From Roseomonas sp. E05 (lineage in GTDB: Bacteria > Pseudomonadota > Alphaproteobacteria > Acetobacterales > Acetobacteraceae), in contig NZ_JASIRT010000001.1 in assembly GCF_030063475.1 (NCBI RefSeq), forward strand, positions 1 to 64,000: a DNA stretch of 64,000 bases, given 5' to 3'. Below the pieces are notes generated by a model. The model saw only the letters and a list, made by a program, of their open reading frames with translations, had not been told where the DNA came from and did not search any database. The position numbers and the translations under genes are program-made. This document shows positions 1 to 9,207 of the stretch, piece by piece (the stretch's first letter is position 1; each line of letters starts with the position of its first letter).

Positions 1-2
1 AC

Positions 3-104
3 AACCTCAAGCAGTTCCGTCGCGTCGCAACCCGCTACGACAAGCTCCTCGCCAACTTCCGCGGCTTCGTTCTGCTCGCCTCAATCGCCATCCTACTCCG
101 CTGA
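3..104 (+). CDS. IS5-family transposase, C-terminal fragment (cut by window edge)
   Basis: An open frame enters from the left edge and ends at TGA 102-104. The visible residues (NLKQFRRVATRYDK, then FRGFVLLASIAILLR) are the conserved tail of IS5-type transposases, which often run QFRR(I/V)ATRYDKL followed by a hydrophobic stretch. The catalytic DDE residues are outside the window, so activity cannot be judged. Confidence 0.72.
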   Translation, partial: NLKQFRRVATRYDKLLANFRGFVLLASIAILLR

Positions 105-121
105 AATCGTCACCACCGCCT
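3..121 (+). mobile_element. 3' end of an IS5-family insertion sequence
   Basis: The first 104 bases encode the last 33 residues of a transposase, starting NLKQFRRVATRYDKL and ending in a TGA at 102-104. This matches the C-terminus usual for IS5/IS4-type DDE transposases. The remainder lies upstream of the window. The right edge at about 121 is inferred, because base 123 begins a sequence that matches the second half of a dispersed chromosomal repeat. The terminal inverted repeat cannot be confirmed without the left end. Confidence 0.7.
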
Positions 122-122
122 A

Positions 123-163
123 GAGCGTTTCTCGTGAGCCTGGGCGAACGGAAAATGCTCTAG
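123..163 (+). repeat. partial copy (second hairpin) of the 106-bp dispersed repeat
   Basis: This 41-bp stretch matches the last 41 bp of the copy at 16151-16256 with a few changes. It keeps the GAGCG...TGCTCTAG hairpin ends. The first hairpin of the element is missing and IS sequence lies in its place, which suggests the IS inserted into the repeat. The CTA at 160-162 is the TAG stop codon, read on the minus strand, of the neighbouring MFS gene. Confidence 0.75.
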
Positions 164-1260
164 GCCCGCAGCGTGAGGGCGAGCGGGATGGCCAGCAGGC
201 ACAGCCCGGCCATCGGCAGGAACACCCCGCCGCCGAGCGCAGCGTAGAGCGGGCCACAGAGCCAGGTGAACAGCCCCATCAGCAAGCCGACGCCGAGCGC
301 TGCATGCAGGGTTTGCGCGGTGCCGGCCAGGGCAGGCGGCACCAGCCGCAGGATCAGATGCATCGCCGCCAGATGCTGCGCCCCGAAGCTCAGCGCGTGC
401 AGCGCCTGCACCACCGCCAGGGCCGGCAGCCAGGTGGTGGCGGCCAGCACGCTCCATCGCAGCAGCCCCGCGCCGGCGGCCAGCAACGCCATGCCGCGCG
501 GGCCAAGTCGCGCCACCAGCCTGCGCCCGAACAGGAACAGCGCCACCTCGCCCACCGCCCCCTCGGCCCAAAGCAGGCCAATGACGCCGGCCGAATGCCC
601 GGCCGCCGCCCAGTGGATGCTGCCGAAGGCGTAATAGGCGGCATGGCTGCTCTGGATCAGACCGGAGAGCAGCAGCAGCCGCGCGAAGCCCGGCAGCCGC
701 AGCACGGCGCGAAGGCCGCCCGCCTTTCGCTGCTCCGGCCGGGCGGGCGGGCGCGGCAGGATGCAACTCGCCGCCAGGGTGGCCAGCATGGCGGCGCCGA
801 TCAGCCAGGGCACCACGGCGAAGCCGGCGCGCCCCGCCAGCCATCCGGCGAAGGCCGCCATCACGATGTAGGCCACCGAGCCTGCCGCCCGCACGCGACC
901 GTAATCCAGCCGCCCCTCGCGCATGGCGGCGAGGCAGAGCGCATCGGCCAGCGGCGTGAGCGGTGCGCTGGCGGCGTTCAGCAGCATCTGCACCAGCAGG
1001 AAGCCGAGCAACCCGGCCGCCACCAGGAAGCCGCCCGCCGCCAGCAGCCCGAGCAGCGCCAGACCTGCCAGCAGCAGCCTTGGATCGCCCACCGCATCGG
1101 CGCAGCGGCCCGCCATCGGCGCGGCCAGCAGCCGCACCCCGGAGCCCAGCGCCAGGGCGAGTGCGATCTCGTCCGGGCTCAGCCCCCGCAGGGCCAGGAA
1201 GGCAGGCAGGAAAGGCTGCACCACGCCGATGGCGGCAAAGACCGCGCAGAGCAGCAGCAC
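160..1260 (-). CDS. MFS transporter (MFS_1-like / HcaT-LacY type)
   Basis: Predicted inner-membrane protein of about 366 residues with roughly a dozen hydrophobic segments. It opens with VLLLCAVFAAIGVVQPFLP and a following LRGLSPDEIALAL, the usual first-helix pattern of the MFS_1-like group (phenylpropionate or sugar-proton symporter type). The frame is open back to 1503, but that part overlaps the chemoreceptor gene and reads like low-complexity shadow. The GTG at 1260 is therefore my preferred start, without a strong ribosome site. The substrate is unknown. The TAG stop is provided by a dispersed repeat. Confidence 0.75.
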   Translation of the reverse strand: MLLLCAVFAAIGVVQPFLPAFLALRGLSPDEIALALALGSGVRLLAAPMAGRCADAVGDPRLLLAGLALLGLLAAGGFLVAAGLLGFLLVQMLLNAASAPLTPLADALCLAAMREGRLDYGRVRAAGSVAYIVMAAFAGWLAGRAGFAVVPWLIGAAMLATLAASCILPRPPARPEQRKAGGLRAVLRLPGFARLLLLSGLIQSSHAAYYAFGSIHWAAAGHSAGVIGLLWAEGAVGEVALFLFGRRLVARLGPRGMALLAAGAGLLRWSVLAATTWLPALAVVQALHALSFGAQHLAAMHLILRLVPPALAGTAQTLHAALGVGLLMGLFTWLCGPLYAALGGGVFLPMAGLCLLAIPLALTLRA

Positions 1261-1363
1261 ATGGCGAAGGGCAGGAATGCGGGCACCCCGAGTTCGAAGG
1301 GGCCGGCAGGAACAGCCGCCGGCCCCCTCATTCTCCGTGCAACAAAGGCGGCGGTCCAGCCGG

Positions 1364-3052
1364 TCAGCCGTTGCCGATGCGGCTGAGGAACCCGTCCACC
1401 GCACCGCGCAGGCTGGTATTGCGTGCCTGCAGCGTGCCGGCGGCCTCGGCCAGCGCCGCCACCTCGCCCTGCGACTCGCCGGCGGCACTGCGCACCTCCT
1501 CATTGCGGCGGGCGACCTCGGTGGTGCCTCGCGCCGCCGCCGCGGCGGCCCGGGCGATCTCGCGCGTGGCCGCCCCCTGCTCCTCGACCGCCGCGGCGAT
1601 GCTGCCGCTGATGCGGTCCACCTCGGCGATGGTGCCGGCGATGCTGCCGATTGCCTCCACCGCCGCGCCGGTGGCCTGACGCATCGCGGTGATCTGGCTG
1701 GCGATCTCCTCCGTCGCCCGGGCGGTCTGGTTGGCCAGGGTCTTCACCTCGGAGGCCACCACGGCGAAGCCCTTGCCCGCCTCGCCCGCGCGCGCCGCTT
1801 CGATCGTGGCGTTCAGTGCCAGCAGGTTGGTCTGCCCGGCGATGTCGCCGATCAGCTTCACCACGTCGCCGATCCGCGCCGCCGCCTCGGTCAGGCTCTG
1901 CATGGTGCGGTCGCTCTCCTGCGCCGCCTGGGCGGCGGCGGCGGCCACCTGGGTCGCCTCGCCGGTCTGCCGCGCGATCTCCTGCACCGCCGAGGCCATC
2001 TGCTCGGCGGCGGCGGCCACCGTGCGCACCTCCTGCGCGGTGCTGTCGGCCGCCTCGGCCGCCGCGCCGCCGGCGGTGGCGGTGCGTTCCGAGGTCTTGC
2101 GCAGCGCCGCGGCGGCGCCATCCACCGCCCGGGCAGCCTGGGAGAGTTCGGCCATGGCGCCATCCACCTCCTGCCGGAAGCTCCCCACGGCGGCGGCATA
2201 GGTCTCCGCCCTCTGCAGGCGGGCCTCGTTCTGCGCGCGCGCCTCCCGCTCCAGCTCGGCGGCGTGGCTCAGGTTGCCGCGCAGGCTCTCCGCCGCGCCG
2301 GCCAGCACGCCGATCTCGTCTGCCCGATTGACACCCGGCACCGGGCGATCCAGCCGCCCGCCCGCCATGGCGGTGATGCCGCTGGTGGCGCCCACCAGCG
2401 GGTCGAGGATGGTCCGCCGCACCGTCAGGGCCAGGACCGCCCCAAGCACGGCCAGCGAGACGCAGACCAGCAGCAACAGCAGGCTGGAAAGCTGGCCGGC
2501 ATAGGCGATGGCGCCTTCCGCGGCCGCAGAGCTGTCCTCTTCGGCGGCCTTCGCGGCCTTGTCCAAAAGGGCGTTCAGCGCCTTCCGGTTGGTCCGGTTC
2601 GCCTCGTTGTTGCCAAGCAGGTTCGCCGCCGGGGGGCCTTCCTCCACGCCGGCGCGCGCAACTTCTGTACGGAAGCGGACGAACTCGTCCACCACCCGCG
2701 CGAGCTCGTTGAAGCCGGGCCGCTCATTGGCCGGAACCAGGGCGGCCCAAGCGGCCATCTCCGCCTGAAGCTGGGTCAGGTTGTCGTGCAGCGAGGCCGC
2801 CGCCTTGGCGGCGTCAGCTCCGGGCTGGGCGAAGTAGAGCAGGCGGCTGTCCGCCACCGCCCCCATCACGCGCCCGTTCACCCGCTCGGCGCGCCAGGCC
2901 ACCGCCCCGGCGCGATGGATGTTCCGCACCTCGGCCTCGTAGCTGGACAAGGCCCAGAGTGCGAAGGCCGCCGTGCTGAGCGCCACCAGTCCCGAGAGCC
3001 CCAGCAGAACGTACAGCCTTGTCGCCAGCGAACGTGACAGCCAACGGAACAT
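1364..3052 (-). CDS. methyl-accepting chemotaxis protein
   Basis: A 562-residue transmembrane chemoreceptor. Membrane segments are at about 12-34 and 188-210, flanking a periplasmic domain of about 150 residues. A HAMP linker follows, then a long coiled-coil signalling domain. The hairpin tip is clear: [20 protein letters not shown] and then [17 protein letters not shown], the binding surface for CheW/CheA. The start at 3052 has GAAGGGGAAG just upstream; the frame extends to 3223 but that part has no site. The ligand is not predictable. No che genes are nearby, so it is an orphan receptor. The flaF/flbT pair at 25.5-26.3 kb fits a motile organism. Confidence 0.93.
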   Translation of the reverse strand: MFRWLSRSLATRLYVLLGLSGLVALSTAAFALWALSSYEAEVRNIHRAGAVAWRAERVNGRVMGAVADSRLLYFAQPGADAAKAAASLHDNLTQLQAEMAAWAALVPANERPGFNELARVVDEFVRFRTEVARAGVEEGPPAANLLGNNEANRTNRKALNALLDKAAKAAEEDSSAAAEGAIAYAGQLSSLLLLLVCVSLAVLGAVLALTVRRTILDPLVGATSGITAMAGGRLDRPVPGVNRADEIGVLAGAAESLRGNLSHAAELEREARAQNEARLQRAETYAAAVGSFRQEVDGAMAELSQAARAVDGAAAALRKTSERTATAGGAAAEAADSTAQEVRTVAAAAEQMASAVQEIARQTGEATQVAAAAAQAAQESDRTMQSLTEAAARIGDVVKLIGDIAGQTNLLALNATIEAARAGEAGKGFAVVASEVKTLANQTARATEEIASQITAMRQATGAAVEAIGSIAGTIAEVDRISGSIAAAVEEQGAATREIARAAAAAARGTTEVARRNEEVRSAAGESQGEVAALAEAAGTLQARNTSLRGAVDGFLSRIGNG

Positions 3053-3189
3053 GCACTTCCCCTTCATTTCGCGCAGGCGCTGGCAGCCTGTGCCGCGGTT
3101 CCCGGCCCACAGTAGGGGGCGCTTCCCTTCGCGATGATTAATCAGCCACGGTTGCCAAGCCCCCGCGTTGGCGTCAGACAGAGACTGCG

Positions 3190-6021
3190 ATGCCAGACCG
3201 CGCTTTCTCTTCCGCCGCCTCATCGATGTTTCCCGCGCGGGTCAAGGCGGTGCTTGGCCCGACCAATACCGGCAAGACCCATCTGGCGATCACCCGGATG
3301 CTGGCGCACGCCTCCGGTATCATCGGCTTTCCGCTGCGCCTGCTGGCGCGCGAGAACTATGACCGGATGGTGGCGGTGAAGGGCGAGCGCCACGTCGCCC
3401 TGATCACCGGCGAGGAGAAGATCGTCCCGCCGGAGGCGAAGTGGTTCGCCTGCACCGTCGAGGCCATGCCGCTCGACCGCCGCACCGAGTTCGTCGCGGT
3501 GGACGAGATCCAGCTCTGCGCCGACCCCGACCGCGGCCACATCTTCACCGACCGGCTGCTGAATGCGCGCGGCATGGTCGAGACGATGTTCCTCGGCGCC
3601 GAGACCATCCGTCCGCTGCTGCAGCGCCTGGTGCCGCAGGCCGAAATCGAGACGCGCCCGCGCCTGTCGCAACTCACCTATGCCGGACCCGCGAAGCTTA
3701 CCCGCCTGCCGCCGCGCAGCGCCGTGGTCGCCTTCTCGGCCGGCGAGGTCTATGCCATCGCCGAGGCCATCCGGCGCCGCCGCGGCGGCTGCGCGGTGGT
3801 GATGGGCCGGCTCAGCCCGCGCACCCGCAACGCCCAGGTCGCGCTCTACCAGAACCGCGAGGTGGACTTCCTGGTGGCGACCGACGCCGTCGGCATGGGG
3901 CTGAACATGGACGTGGACCATGTCGCCTTCGCCTCGCTGACCAAGTTCGACGGCCACCGCTCCCGCCCGCTGGAGGCGCAGGAGGCCGCGCAGATCGCCG
4001 GCCGTGCCGGGCGCGGCATGCGCGACGGCACTTTCGGCGTCACCGCCGACTGCCCGCCCTTGCCGGAGGAGATGGTGGCCAAGATCGAGGGCCACCAGTT
4101 CGAGGCGCTGATGACGCTGGCCTGGCGCAATGCCCAGCTCGACATGACGAGCATCGACGGGCTGCTGGACAGCCTCGCCGCGTCGCCGCCGGTGCCCGGC
4201 CTCGCCAAGGGCAACGACGCGACCGACCACATCACCCTCGCCGCCCTGTCGCGCGAACAGGAGGTGCGCAACCTCACCAATTCGCGCGCCCGTGTCCGGC
4301 TGCTCTGGGAGACCTGCCAGATCCCGGATTTCCGCAAGCTGGCCGATGACAGCCACACCCGGCTCTGCGCCCGCATCTTCGGCCACCTGGTGAAGGAGGG
4401 CCACCTGCCGGCCGACTGGGTGGGCGGGCAGATCGCGCAATGCGCCAGCATCGAGGGCGACATAGACACGCTGATGACGCGGCTCTCGGCGATCCGCGTC
4501 TGGTCCTACATCGCCGCCCGCGCCGACTGGCTGCGCGACGCCACGCGCTTCCAGAACGAGGCCCGCGCCGCGGAGGACGCGGTGAGCGACGCCCTGCACG
4601 AGCGCCTGACCGCCCGCTTCGTGGACCGCCGTGCCGCGCACCTGATCCGCCGGCTCGACGACACCGCCGAGGAACTGCTCTCCGCCGTCACCCGAAAGGG
4701 AGAAGTGGTGGTGGAGGGTCACCCGGTTGGCCATGTGACGGGTTTCGTGTTTGAACCCGACGCAACTGCGGGTAATGGAGAAGAGCGCAAGCTCGTGCTC
4801 CGCGCCGCCCGCCGTGCCCTTCAAAGTGAGATGCCGAAGCGCGTGACTGAACTGGAAACGGCGTCCGACGACGCCTTCACCCTCACCCCCGCCCATCGGA
4901 TCACCTGGAACGGTGCCGAGGTCGCGCGCCTGCGTCCGGGTCCGACGCCGGACAAGCCCCTGGTGGAGCCGCTGGCCTCCGAGTTCCTCGATGGCGCCCA
5001 GCGTGAGCGGGTGCGCGCGCGCCTCGCCACCTGGATCGAGGGGATGATCAAGCGCGACTTCGCCGCGATCGAGACCGCCGAGACCAAGGCGGCTGAGGAC
5101 GGCACGCTGCGCGGCCCCGCCTTCCGGCTGCGCGAGCATCTCGGCCTGGTGCCCGGCGGCACCGAGGCGGAGATCAATCCCGAGCTGCGGCAGAAGCTGA
5201 AGGCCATCGGCATCCGCGCCGGGCGCTTCGCGCTCTACCTGCCGGAGGTGCTGAAGCCACGCCCGATGGCGCTGCGCGCCCAGCTCTGGGCGCTGAAGGC
5301 GGAATGCGACACGCCGGAGCTGCCGGGCGGCGGCCTGGTCTCCGTGCCGCCGCCGGAAGGCTGGCCGGAGGGCTTCGCCGCCAGCATGGGCTGGGTGCAG
5401 GCGGGGCCGGTGCTGCTGCGGCTCGACGTCGCCGAGCGCGTGGCCGGCGAGCTGGGCCACCTGACGCGGCGGGCACCCGCCATGCTGCCGCTGGACGTCG
5501 CCAGCCGCCTCGGCGTCAAGGCCGACACGCTGCCGACGGTGCTGAACGTGCTCGGTTTCCGCCTGCTGAACCCCGAGCCGCTGGCCGAGGACGCCTTCGG
5601 CCCGCCCGCGCCGCCGATGGTCAGCGCCCGGCGGGAGGACCACCGCAGCCGTTTCCGCCCCGAGCGGCGCGGCGACCGCCGCCCCGAGCGCGGCCCCGCC
5701 CGCCCGCCGCGCGAGGCCGCGCCGGCCGGCGCCGAGGCCGCCGCCCCGGCGGAGGGCGGCGAGCCCGCTGCCCGTCCGGAACGCGGCCCACGCCCGCCGC
5801 GGCGGGATGGCGGACCGCGCCCGCAGGGCAAGGGCGGCCCCCGTCCGCAGGGCGAGCGGCGCGAGTTCGACGGCCCGCCCCGAGGCGGCCGGGACCGCCG
5901 CCCCCCGCGCGAGGACCGCGGCGAGGCCCGCTCCTTCAGCTTCGCCCCGGCCAAGGAGAAGGGGCCGGACCCTGACAGCCCCTTCGCCGTGCTGGCCCGG
6001 CTGAAGCTCGGCAAGGAGTGA
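3190..6021 (+). CDS. Suv3-like DEAD/DEAH-box RNA helicase with basic low-complexity tail
   Basis: A 943-residue superfamily 2 helicase of the mitochondrial Suv3 type, common in alphaproteobacteria. Motif I is GPTNTGKTH (23-31), motif II is DEIQ (105-108, the Suv3 form rather than DEAD), motif V is [12 protein letters not shown] and motif VI is [10 protein letters not shown] helical C-terminal region follows. The last 135 or so residues are an Arg/Pro/Gly-rich tail (repeated [16 protein letters not shown]) ending in [12 protein letters not shown]. The probable role is ATP-driven RNA unwinding in decay or ribosome processing. ATG 3226 is a possible alternative start. The next gene is an RNA-binding S4 protein, 31 bp on. 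Confidence 0.9.
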   Translation: MPDRAFSSAASSMFPARVKAVLGPTNTGKTHLAITRMLAHASGIIGFPLRLLARENYDRMVAVKGERHVALITGEEKIVPPEAKWFACTVEAMPLDRRTEFVAVDEIQLCADPDRGHIFTDRLLNARGMVETMFLGAETIRPLLQRLVPQAEIETRPRLSQLTYAGPAKLTRLPPRSAVVAFSAGEVYAIAEAIRRRRGGCAVVMGRLSPRTRNAQVALYQNREVDFLVATDAVGMGLNMDVDHVAFASLTKFDGHRSRPLEAQEAAQIAGRAGRGMRDGTFGVTADCPPLPEEMVAKIEGHQFEALMTLAWRNAQLDMTSIDGLLDSLAASPPVPGLAKGNDATDHITLAALSREQEVRNLTNSRARVRLLWETCQIPDFRKLADDSHTRLCARIFGHLVKEGHLPADWVGGQIAQCASIEGDIDTLMTRLSAIRVWSYIAARADWLRDATRFQNEARAAEDAVSDALHERLTARFVDRRAAHLIRRLDDTAEELLSAVTRKGEVVVEGHPVGHVTGFVFEPDATAGNGEERKLVLRAARRALQSEMPKRVTELETASDDAFTLTPAHRITWNGAEVARLRPGPTPDKPLVEPLASEFLDGAQRERVRARLATWIEGMIKRDFAAIETAETKAAEDGTLRGPAFRLREHLGLVPGGTEAEINPELRQKLKAIGIRAGRFALYLPEVLKPRPMALRAQLWALKAECDTPELPGGGLVSVPPPEGWPEGFAASMGWVQAGPVLLRLDVAERVAGELGHLTRRAPAMLPLDVASRLGVKADTLPTVLNVLGFRLLNPEPLAEDAFGPPAPPMVSARREDHRSRFRPERRGDRRPERGPARPPREAAPAGAEAAAPAEGGEPAARPERGPRPPRRDGGPRPQGKGGPRPQGERREFDGPPRGGRDRRPPREDRGEARSFSFAPAKEKGPDPDSPFAVLARLKLGKE

Positions 6022-6052
6022 CAGCGGTGCGGCCCCCGCCTCACGCCTGACC

Positions 6053-6352
6053 ATGGCGGAGACCGAGGACCGGGACTGGCAGCGGCTGGACAAGTGGCTC
6101 TGGTGCGCGCGGGTGGCCAAGACCCGCACGGAATGCGCCCGCATGGTGACGCGCGGCCAGCTCCGCCTGAACCGTCAGCCGGTGGACAAACCACATGCCC
6201 GGCTCCGGGTGGGCGACGTGCTCACCCTGGCGCTGGGCGGGCCGGAGCGCGGCGTGGTGCGCGTCTGGCGCATCCTGGCGCTGGCCGAGCGGCGCGGCCC
6301 GGCCCCCGAGGCCCGCGCCCTCTACAAGGATCTCGACCAGCCCCACGCGTGA
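6053..6352 (+). CDS. S4-domain RNA-binding protein (Hsp15 type)
   Basis: A 99-residue protein with an N-terminal S4 fold: RLDKWLWCARVAKTRTEC, then ARMVTRGQLRLNRQPVDKPHARLRVGDVLTL. This is the Hsp15/HslR signature. In E. coli the homologue binds 50S subunits carrying stalled peptidyl-tRNA. The role here is inferred from the family. It lies 31 bp after the helicase gene, on the same strand and upstream of the ferredoxin, an order often seen in alphaproteobacteria, so co-transcription with the helicase is likely. Confidence 0.88.
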   Translation: MAETEDRDWQRLDKWLWCARVAKTRTECARMVTRGQLRLNRQPVDKPHARLRVGDVLTLALGGPERGVVRVWRILALAERRGPAPEARALYKDLDQPHA

Positions 6353-6454
6353 GGCGCAGCCGAGGCACCACACAAAGGTGGTTGCTTCGCATCGCGCTGC
6401 GGTCCATCTCTGCGCCGCACCGCGCGCCCGAACGATTGCCGAAGGAACCCGGCC

Positions 6455-6787
6455 GTGACCTACGTCGTCACCGAGAACTGCATTCGCTGCAAGTACATGG
6501 ACTGCGTCGAAGTCTGCCCGGTCGACTGCTTCTATGTCGGCGAGAACATGCTGGTGATCCATCCGGACGAATGCATCGACTGCGGCGTGTGCGAACCGGA
6601 ATGCCCGGCCGAGGCCATCGTGCCCGATAGCGACGACAAGGCCGCCGAATGGGCCGAACTGAACCGCCAGTATGCGCAGGAATGGCCGAACATCACCCGC
6701 AAGGGGGAGCCCCCGGCCGATGCCAAGGAGTGGGACGGCAAGGCCGGCAAAAAGGAAATGTTCGATCCCAACCCCGGCAAGCCCTGA
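6455..6787 (+). CDS. fdxA: 7Fe-8S ferredoxin FdxA
   Basis: A 110-residue ferredoxin starting at GTG 6455. The clusters are visible as [20 protein letters not shown], which builds the 3Fe-4S site and gives one ligand to the 4Fe-4S site, and [18 protein letters not shown]. The roughly 50-residue acidic C-terminal extension ([13 protein letters not shown]...) is typical of FdxA. It is a soluble electron carrier whose redox partners are not evident here. It sits between the S4 protein and CarD, all on the plus strand. Confidence 0.93.
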   Translation: MTYVVTENCIRCKYMDCVEVCPVDCFYVGENMLVIHPDECIDCGVCEPECPAEAIVPDSDDKAAEWAELNRQYAQEWPNITRKGEPPADAKEWDGKAGKKEMFDPNPGKP

Positions 6788-6972
6788 GCGCACCGCCTCC
6801 CCGGCGCGCAGCGTGACGGCCCGGCGATTTTTTTGTATTCTAGGCTCCCGGGTGTGGTTGCCGGCGCCATGGCGCGGCCCCACCCTTTCCAGTTGCGTGA
6901 GGCCATGAGGCGGCTGCCGGTCGGGCAATGCCCCTCCGCCCACGCGGCAGCGGCACCAGGAGTTGAGAGCGG

Positions 6973-7629
6973 ATGAAGCCACCCGCCGGCGCGAAATCCC
7001 CCCCCACGCAACCCGAGCCGGCCCAGGCCGCCCCCTCCTCCTCACGTCGCCCCGGCATGGCCGAGGGCCAGGCGCCCTCCCCCACCGAAGGAGGCGCCCC
7101 TTCCCGCCCGGTGCCGCCGCCAAAGCCGCTCGGCAATCCCGGCAGCGACTTCAAGGCGGGTGACCATGTGGTCTATCCCACCCACGGCGTCGGCCAGGTG
7201 CAGGGCATCGAGGCGATGCAGGTGGCGGGGATGGAGCTGAAGGTGATCATCGTCACCTTCGAGGAGAACCGCATGACGCTGCGGGTGCCGCTGGAGAAGG
7301 CAGCCTCCTCCGGCCTGCGCAAGCTCGCCGGCAACGACATGATGGGCGAGGCGATGGAGACGCTGAAGGGCCGCGCCCGCATCAAGCGCACCATGTGGTC
7401 CCGCCGCGCGCAGGAATACGAGCAGAAGATCAACAGCGGCGACCCCGTGCAGATCGCCGAGGTGGTGCGCGACCTGCACCGCAATGCCGGCCAGCCGGAC
7501 CAGTCCTTCTCCGAGCGGCAGATCTACGAGCTGGCGATGGACCGGCTGGCGGCCGAGGTGGCCGCGCTCGACCAGACCGACAAGAATGCTGCGATGAACA
7601 AGCTGCTGGAGCACCTGAAGCAGGGCTGA
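6973..7629 (+). CDS. CarD family transcriptional regulator (CdnL-like)
   Basis: A 218-residue protein. A Pro-rich N-terminal extension of about 55 residues precedes the CarD/TRCF RNA-polymerase-interaction domain (GDHVVYPTHGVGQVQGIEAM). The helical C-terminal domain (RAQEYEQKINSGDPVQIAEVVRDL) is the DNA-contacting part. In the family it binds the RNAP beta subunit and stabilises open complexes, acting as a growth-essential general activator. The start is preceded by AGGAG at the right distance. The gene ends 33 bp before a perfect intrinsic hairpin. The N-terminal extension is longer than usual. Confidence 0.93.
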   Translation: MKPPAGAKSPPTQPEPAQAAPSSSRRPGMAEGQAPSPTEGGAPSRPVPPPKPLGNPGSDFKAGDHVVYPTHGVGQVQGIEAMQVAGMELKVIIVTFEENRMTLRVPLEKAASSGLRKLAGNDMMGEAMETLKGRARIKRTMWSRRAQEYEQKINSGDPVQIAEVVRDLHRNAGQPDQSFSERQIYELAMDRLAAEVAALDQTDKNAAMNKLLEHLKQG

Positions 7630-7662
7630 TCCGCCCCGCTTCCCACGCTGCCCGCATAAGAA

Positions 7663-7694
7663 AAGGCCCCGGAGGGTTCTCCCTCCGGGGCCTT
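7663..7694. terminator. perfect 14-bp hairpin between convergent carD and Bax-inhibitor genes
   Basis: The arm AAGGCCCCGGAGGG (7663-7676) pairs perfectly with CCCTCCGGGGCCTT (7681-7694) around a TTCT loop. A-rich sequence lies on the left and T-containing sequence on the right. Its place between two converging genes suggests a bidirectional terminator. Confidence 0.85.
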
Positions 7695-7720
7695 CCTGTT
7701 CGTGGCCTCCGCGCCGCAGG

Positions 7721-8506
7721 TCAGTCCTGCTGGCGCACGCCCATGAACTGCAGCAGCAGCTGGAACAGGTTGATGAAGTTCAGGTACAGGCCGAGCGCGT
7801 CGAACACGCTGCGCTTGGCGGCGACGTCCGTACCCTGCTCATACGCGAACTCCAGGTAGTCCGCCTTGATCCGCTGCGTGTCGTAGGCGGTGAGGCCGAC
7901 GAAGACGACCACGCCGATGACGCTGATGGCGAACTGCAGCGCGGAGGAGCCGACGAACATGTTCACCAGGCCAGCAATGATGATGCCGATCAGGCCCATC
8001 ATCATCAGGCTGCCGAGCTTCGTCAGGTCCGCCTTGGTGGTGTAGCCGTAGAGGCTGACGCCGGCGAACATGCCGGCCGTCACCACGAAGGTGGTGGCGA
8101 TGGAGGCGCCCACATAGACCGCGAAGATGCTCGACATGCTCGCGCCCATGGCGGCGCAGAACAGCCAGAACAGCGCCTGCACCGTGGTCTTGCTCATCCG
8201 GTTCACACCGAAGGAGAGCACCAGCACAAAGGCGAGCGGCGCCAGCATCGCGGCGAAGCCGAGGATCGTCGGCTGGGTCGCCGCGCCGCGCGGCGTCATC
8301 ACCCGGGCGAAGAACAGCTCGGACAGGCCGGTATTGGCGATCACGTAGGCGACAACGGCGGTCAGCAACAGGCCGGACGCCATCCAGTTGTAGACGCCGA
8401 GCATGTAGGAGCGCAGCCCGGCATCGACGGCGGCCGCGTCAGCCGTGCCGACGCGGCCCCAGCCGGACGCGCCCGTCGTGTACCGGTAGTCGGGACCAGA
8501 GGCCAT
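7721..8506 (-). CDS. Bax inhibitor-1 / YccA family membrane protein
   Basis: A 261-residue inner-membrane protein with about seven hydrophobic helices. It ends LGLYLNFINLFQLLLQFMGVRQQD, with the YDTQRIK motif before it, both typical of bacterial BI-1 (YbhL/YccA) proteins. Family members are thought to act as pH-sensitive calcium leak channels or to modulate FtsH; the function here is inferred. ATG 8506 is preferred over an upstream TTG (8515) because TAGGAG lies 10 nt before it. A good sigma-70-like promoter lies at 8550-8579. Confidence 0.9.
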   Translation of the reverse strand: MASGPDYRYTTGASGWGRVGTADAAAVDAGLRSYMLGVYNWMASGLLLTAVVAYVIANTGLSELFFARVMTPRGAATQPTILGFAAMLAPLAFVLVLSFGVNRMSKTTVQALFWLFCAAMGASMSSIFAVYVGASIATTFVVTAGMFAGVSLYGYTTKADLTKLGSLMMMGLIGIIIAGLVNMFVGSSALQFAISVIGVVVFVGLTAYDTQRIKADYLEFAYEQGTDVAAKRSVFDALGLYLNFINLFQLLLQFMGVRQQD

Positions 8507-8549
8507 AGGTGTCAAACTCCTAGCAGCGCGGAGAATCCGCGGGTCATGG

Positions 8550-8579
8550 TTTATATGGACAATCCGTAATCTTGTTCAA
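8550..8579 (-). promoter_or_regulatory. sigma-70-like promoter of the Bax-inhibitor gene
   Basis: On the minus strand, TTGAAC (8579-8574) and TATAAA (8555-8550) are separated by 18 bp. They sit 44 bp before the ATG at 8506, in a locally AT-rich patch that stands out from its surroundings. Confidence 0.6.
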
Positions 8580-8619
8580 CGGGAATCGCCCTGCCGTTGG
8601 AGAAGGACGAGCCGTCACG

Positions 8620-9129
8620 TCATGCCGGGCCTGCCTCCCAGTACCCAAGATGGGGTTCCGCGCCTTCTTCCTCCAGGCATGGCCCGATCACGCAAGGTGG
8701 TGCGGCGGCACTTTCCAGCACTGCCCGGCAGGAGAGCGAAAGTCCTGCCGTCTCCGGCCGCGCGTTGCGCAGGTGCAGGATGGCGGCGCCGGAGAGCCCG
8801 TACACCACCCGGCCGATGCCGCTGTAGAAAATCGCGGCCGCGCACATCGCGCAGGGTTCGCCGGAGGAATAGATCGTTGCCGCTGCCAACTGCGCGCGCG
8901 GCACGCCGGCGGCCTGCAGGGCGGCGAGCGCGTTCATCTCGGAATGCGCCAGGGTGCCGCCGCCGCTCGCGCCCTGGGTGCTGCCGGCCTCCGCCAGCAC
9001 CGCTCCCTCCGGCGCCGCCACCACCGCGCCGAAGGGCCGGTCGCCCCGCCGCCGGGCGGCCGAGGCCAGGGCGAAGGCGCGCCGCAGCAGGCTGGCATCG
9101 GGCGTGGCGAGCGGTTGGGTCTGGGCCAT
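8620..9129 (-). CDS. nucleoside deaminase (cytidine/deoxycytidylate deaminase fold)
   Basis: A 169-residue zinc deaminase of the guanine / tRNA-adenosine deaminase type. The zinc-binding histidine and catalytic glutamate are in LAHSEMNAL, where the common HAE is HSE. The two zinc cysteines are in SSGEPCAMC. The following AAIFYSGIGRVVYGLS also fits the family. The substrate cannot be fixed from sequence: guanine, cytosine or a modified nucleoside is possible. It is on the minus strand, alone, downstream of the FtsX-type permease. Confidence 0.85.
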   Translation of the reverse strand: MAQTQPLATPDASLLRRAFALASAARRRGDRPFGAVVAAPEGAVLAEAGSTQGASGGGTLAHSEMNALAALQAAGVPRAQLAAATIYSSGEPCAMCAAAIFYSGIGRVVYGLSGAAILHLRNARPETAGLSLSCRAVLESAAAPPCVIGPCLEEEGAEPHLGYWEAGPA

Positions 9130-9207
9130 GCGCCAGTCTAGGCTCCGCTGGCCGTCCTGTCAGCGGGGATGAAAGGGGGATGCCGGCCAGCCGCATGGTG
9201 CGCCCCC

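Noticed and set aside
923-3037. Long plus-strand frame (704 codons) opposite the chemoreceptor gene
   Set aside because: It is a shadow of the high-GC coding strand: Arg/Gly/Ala/His-rich, no motif, and it lies wholly antisense to a clear chemoreceptor.
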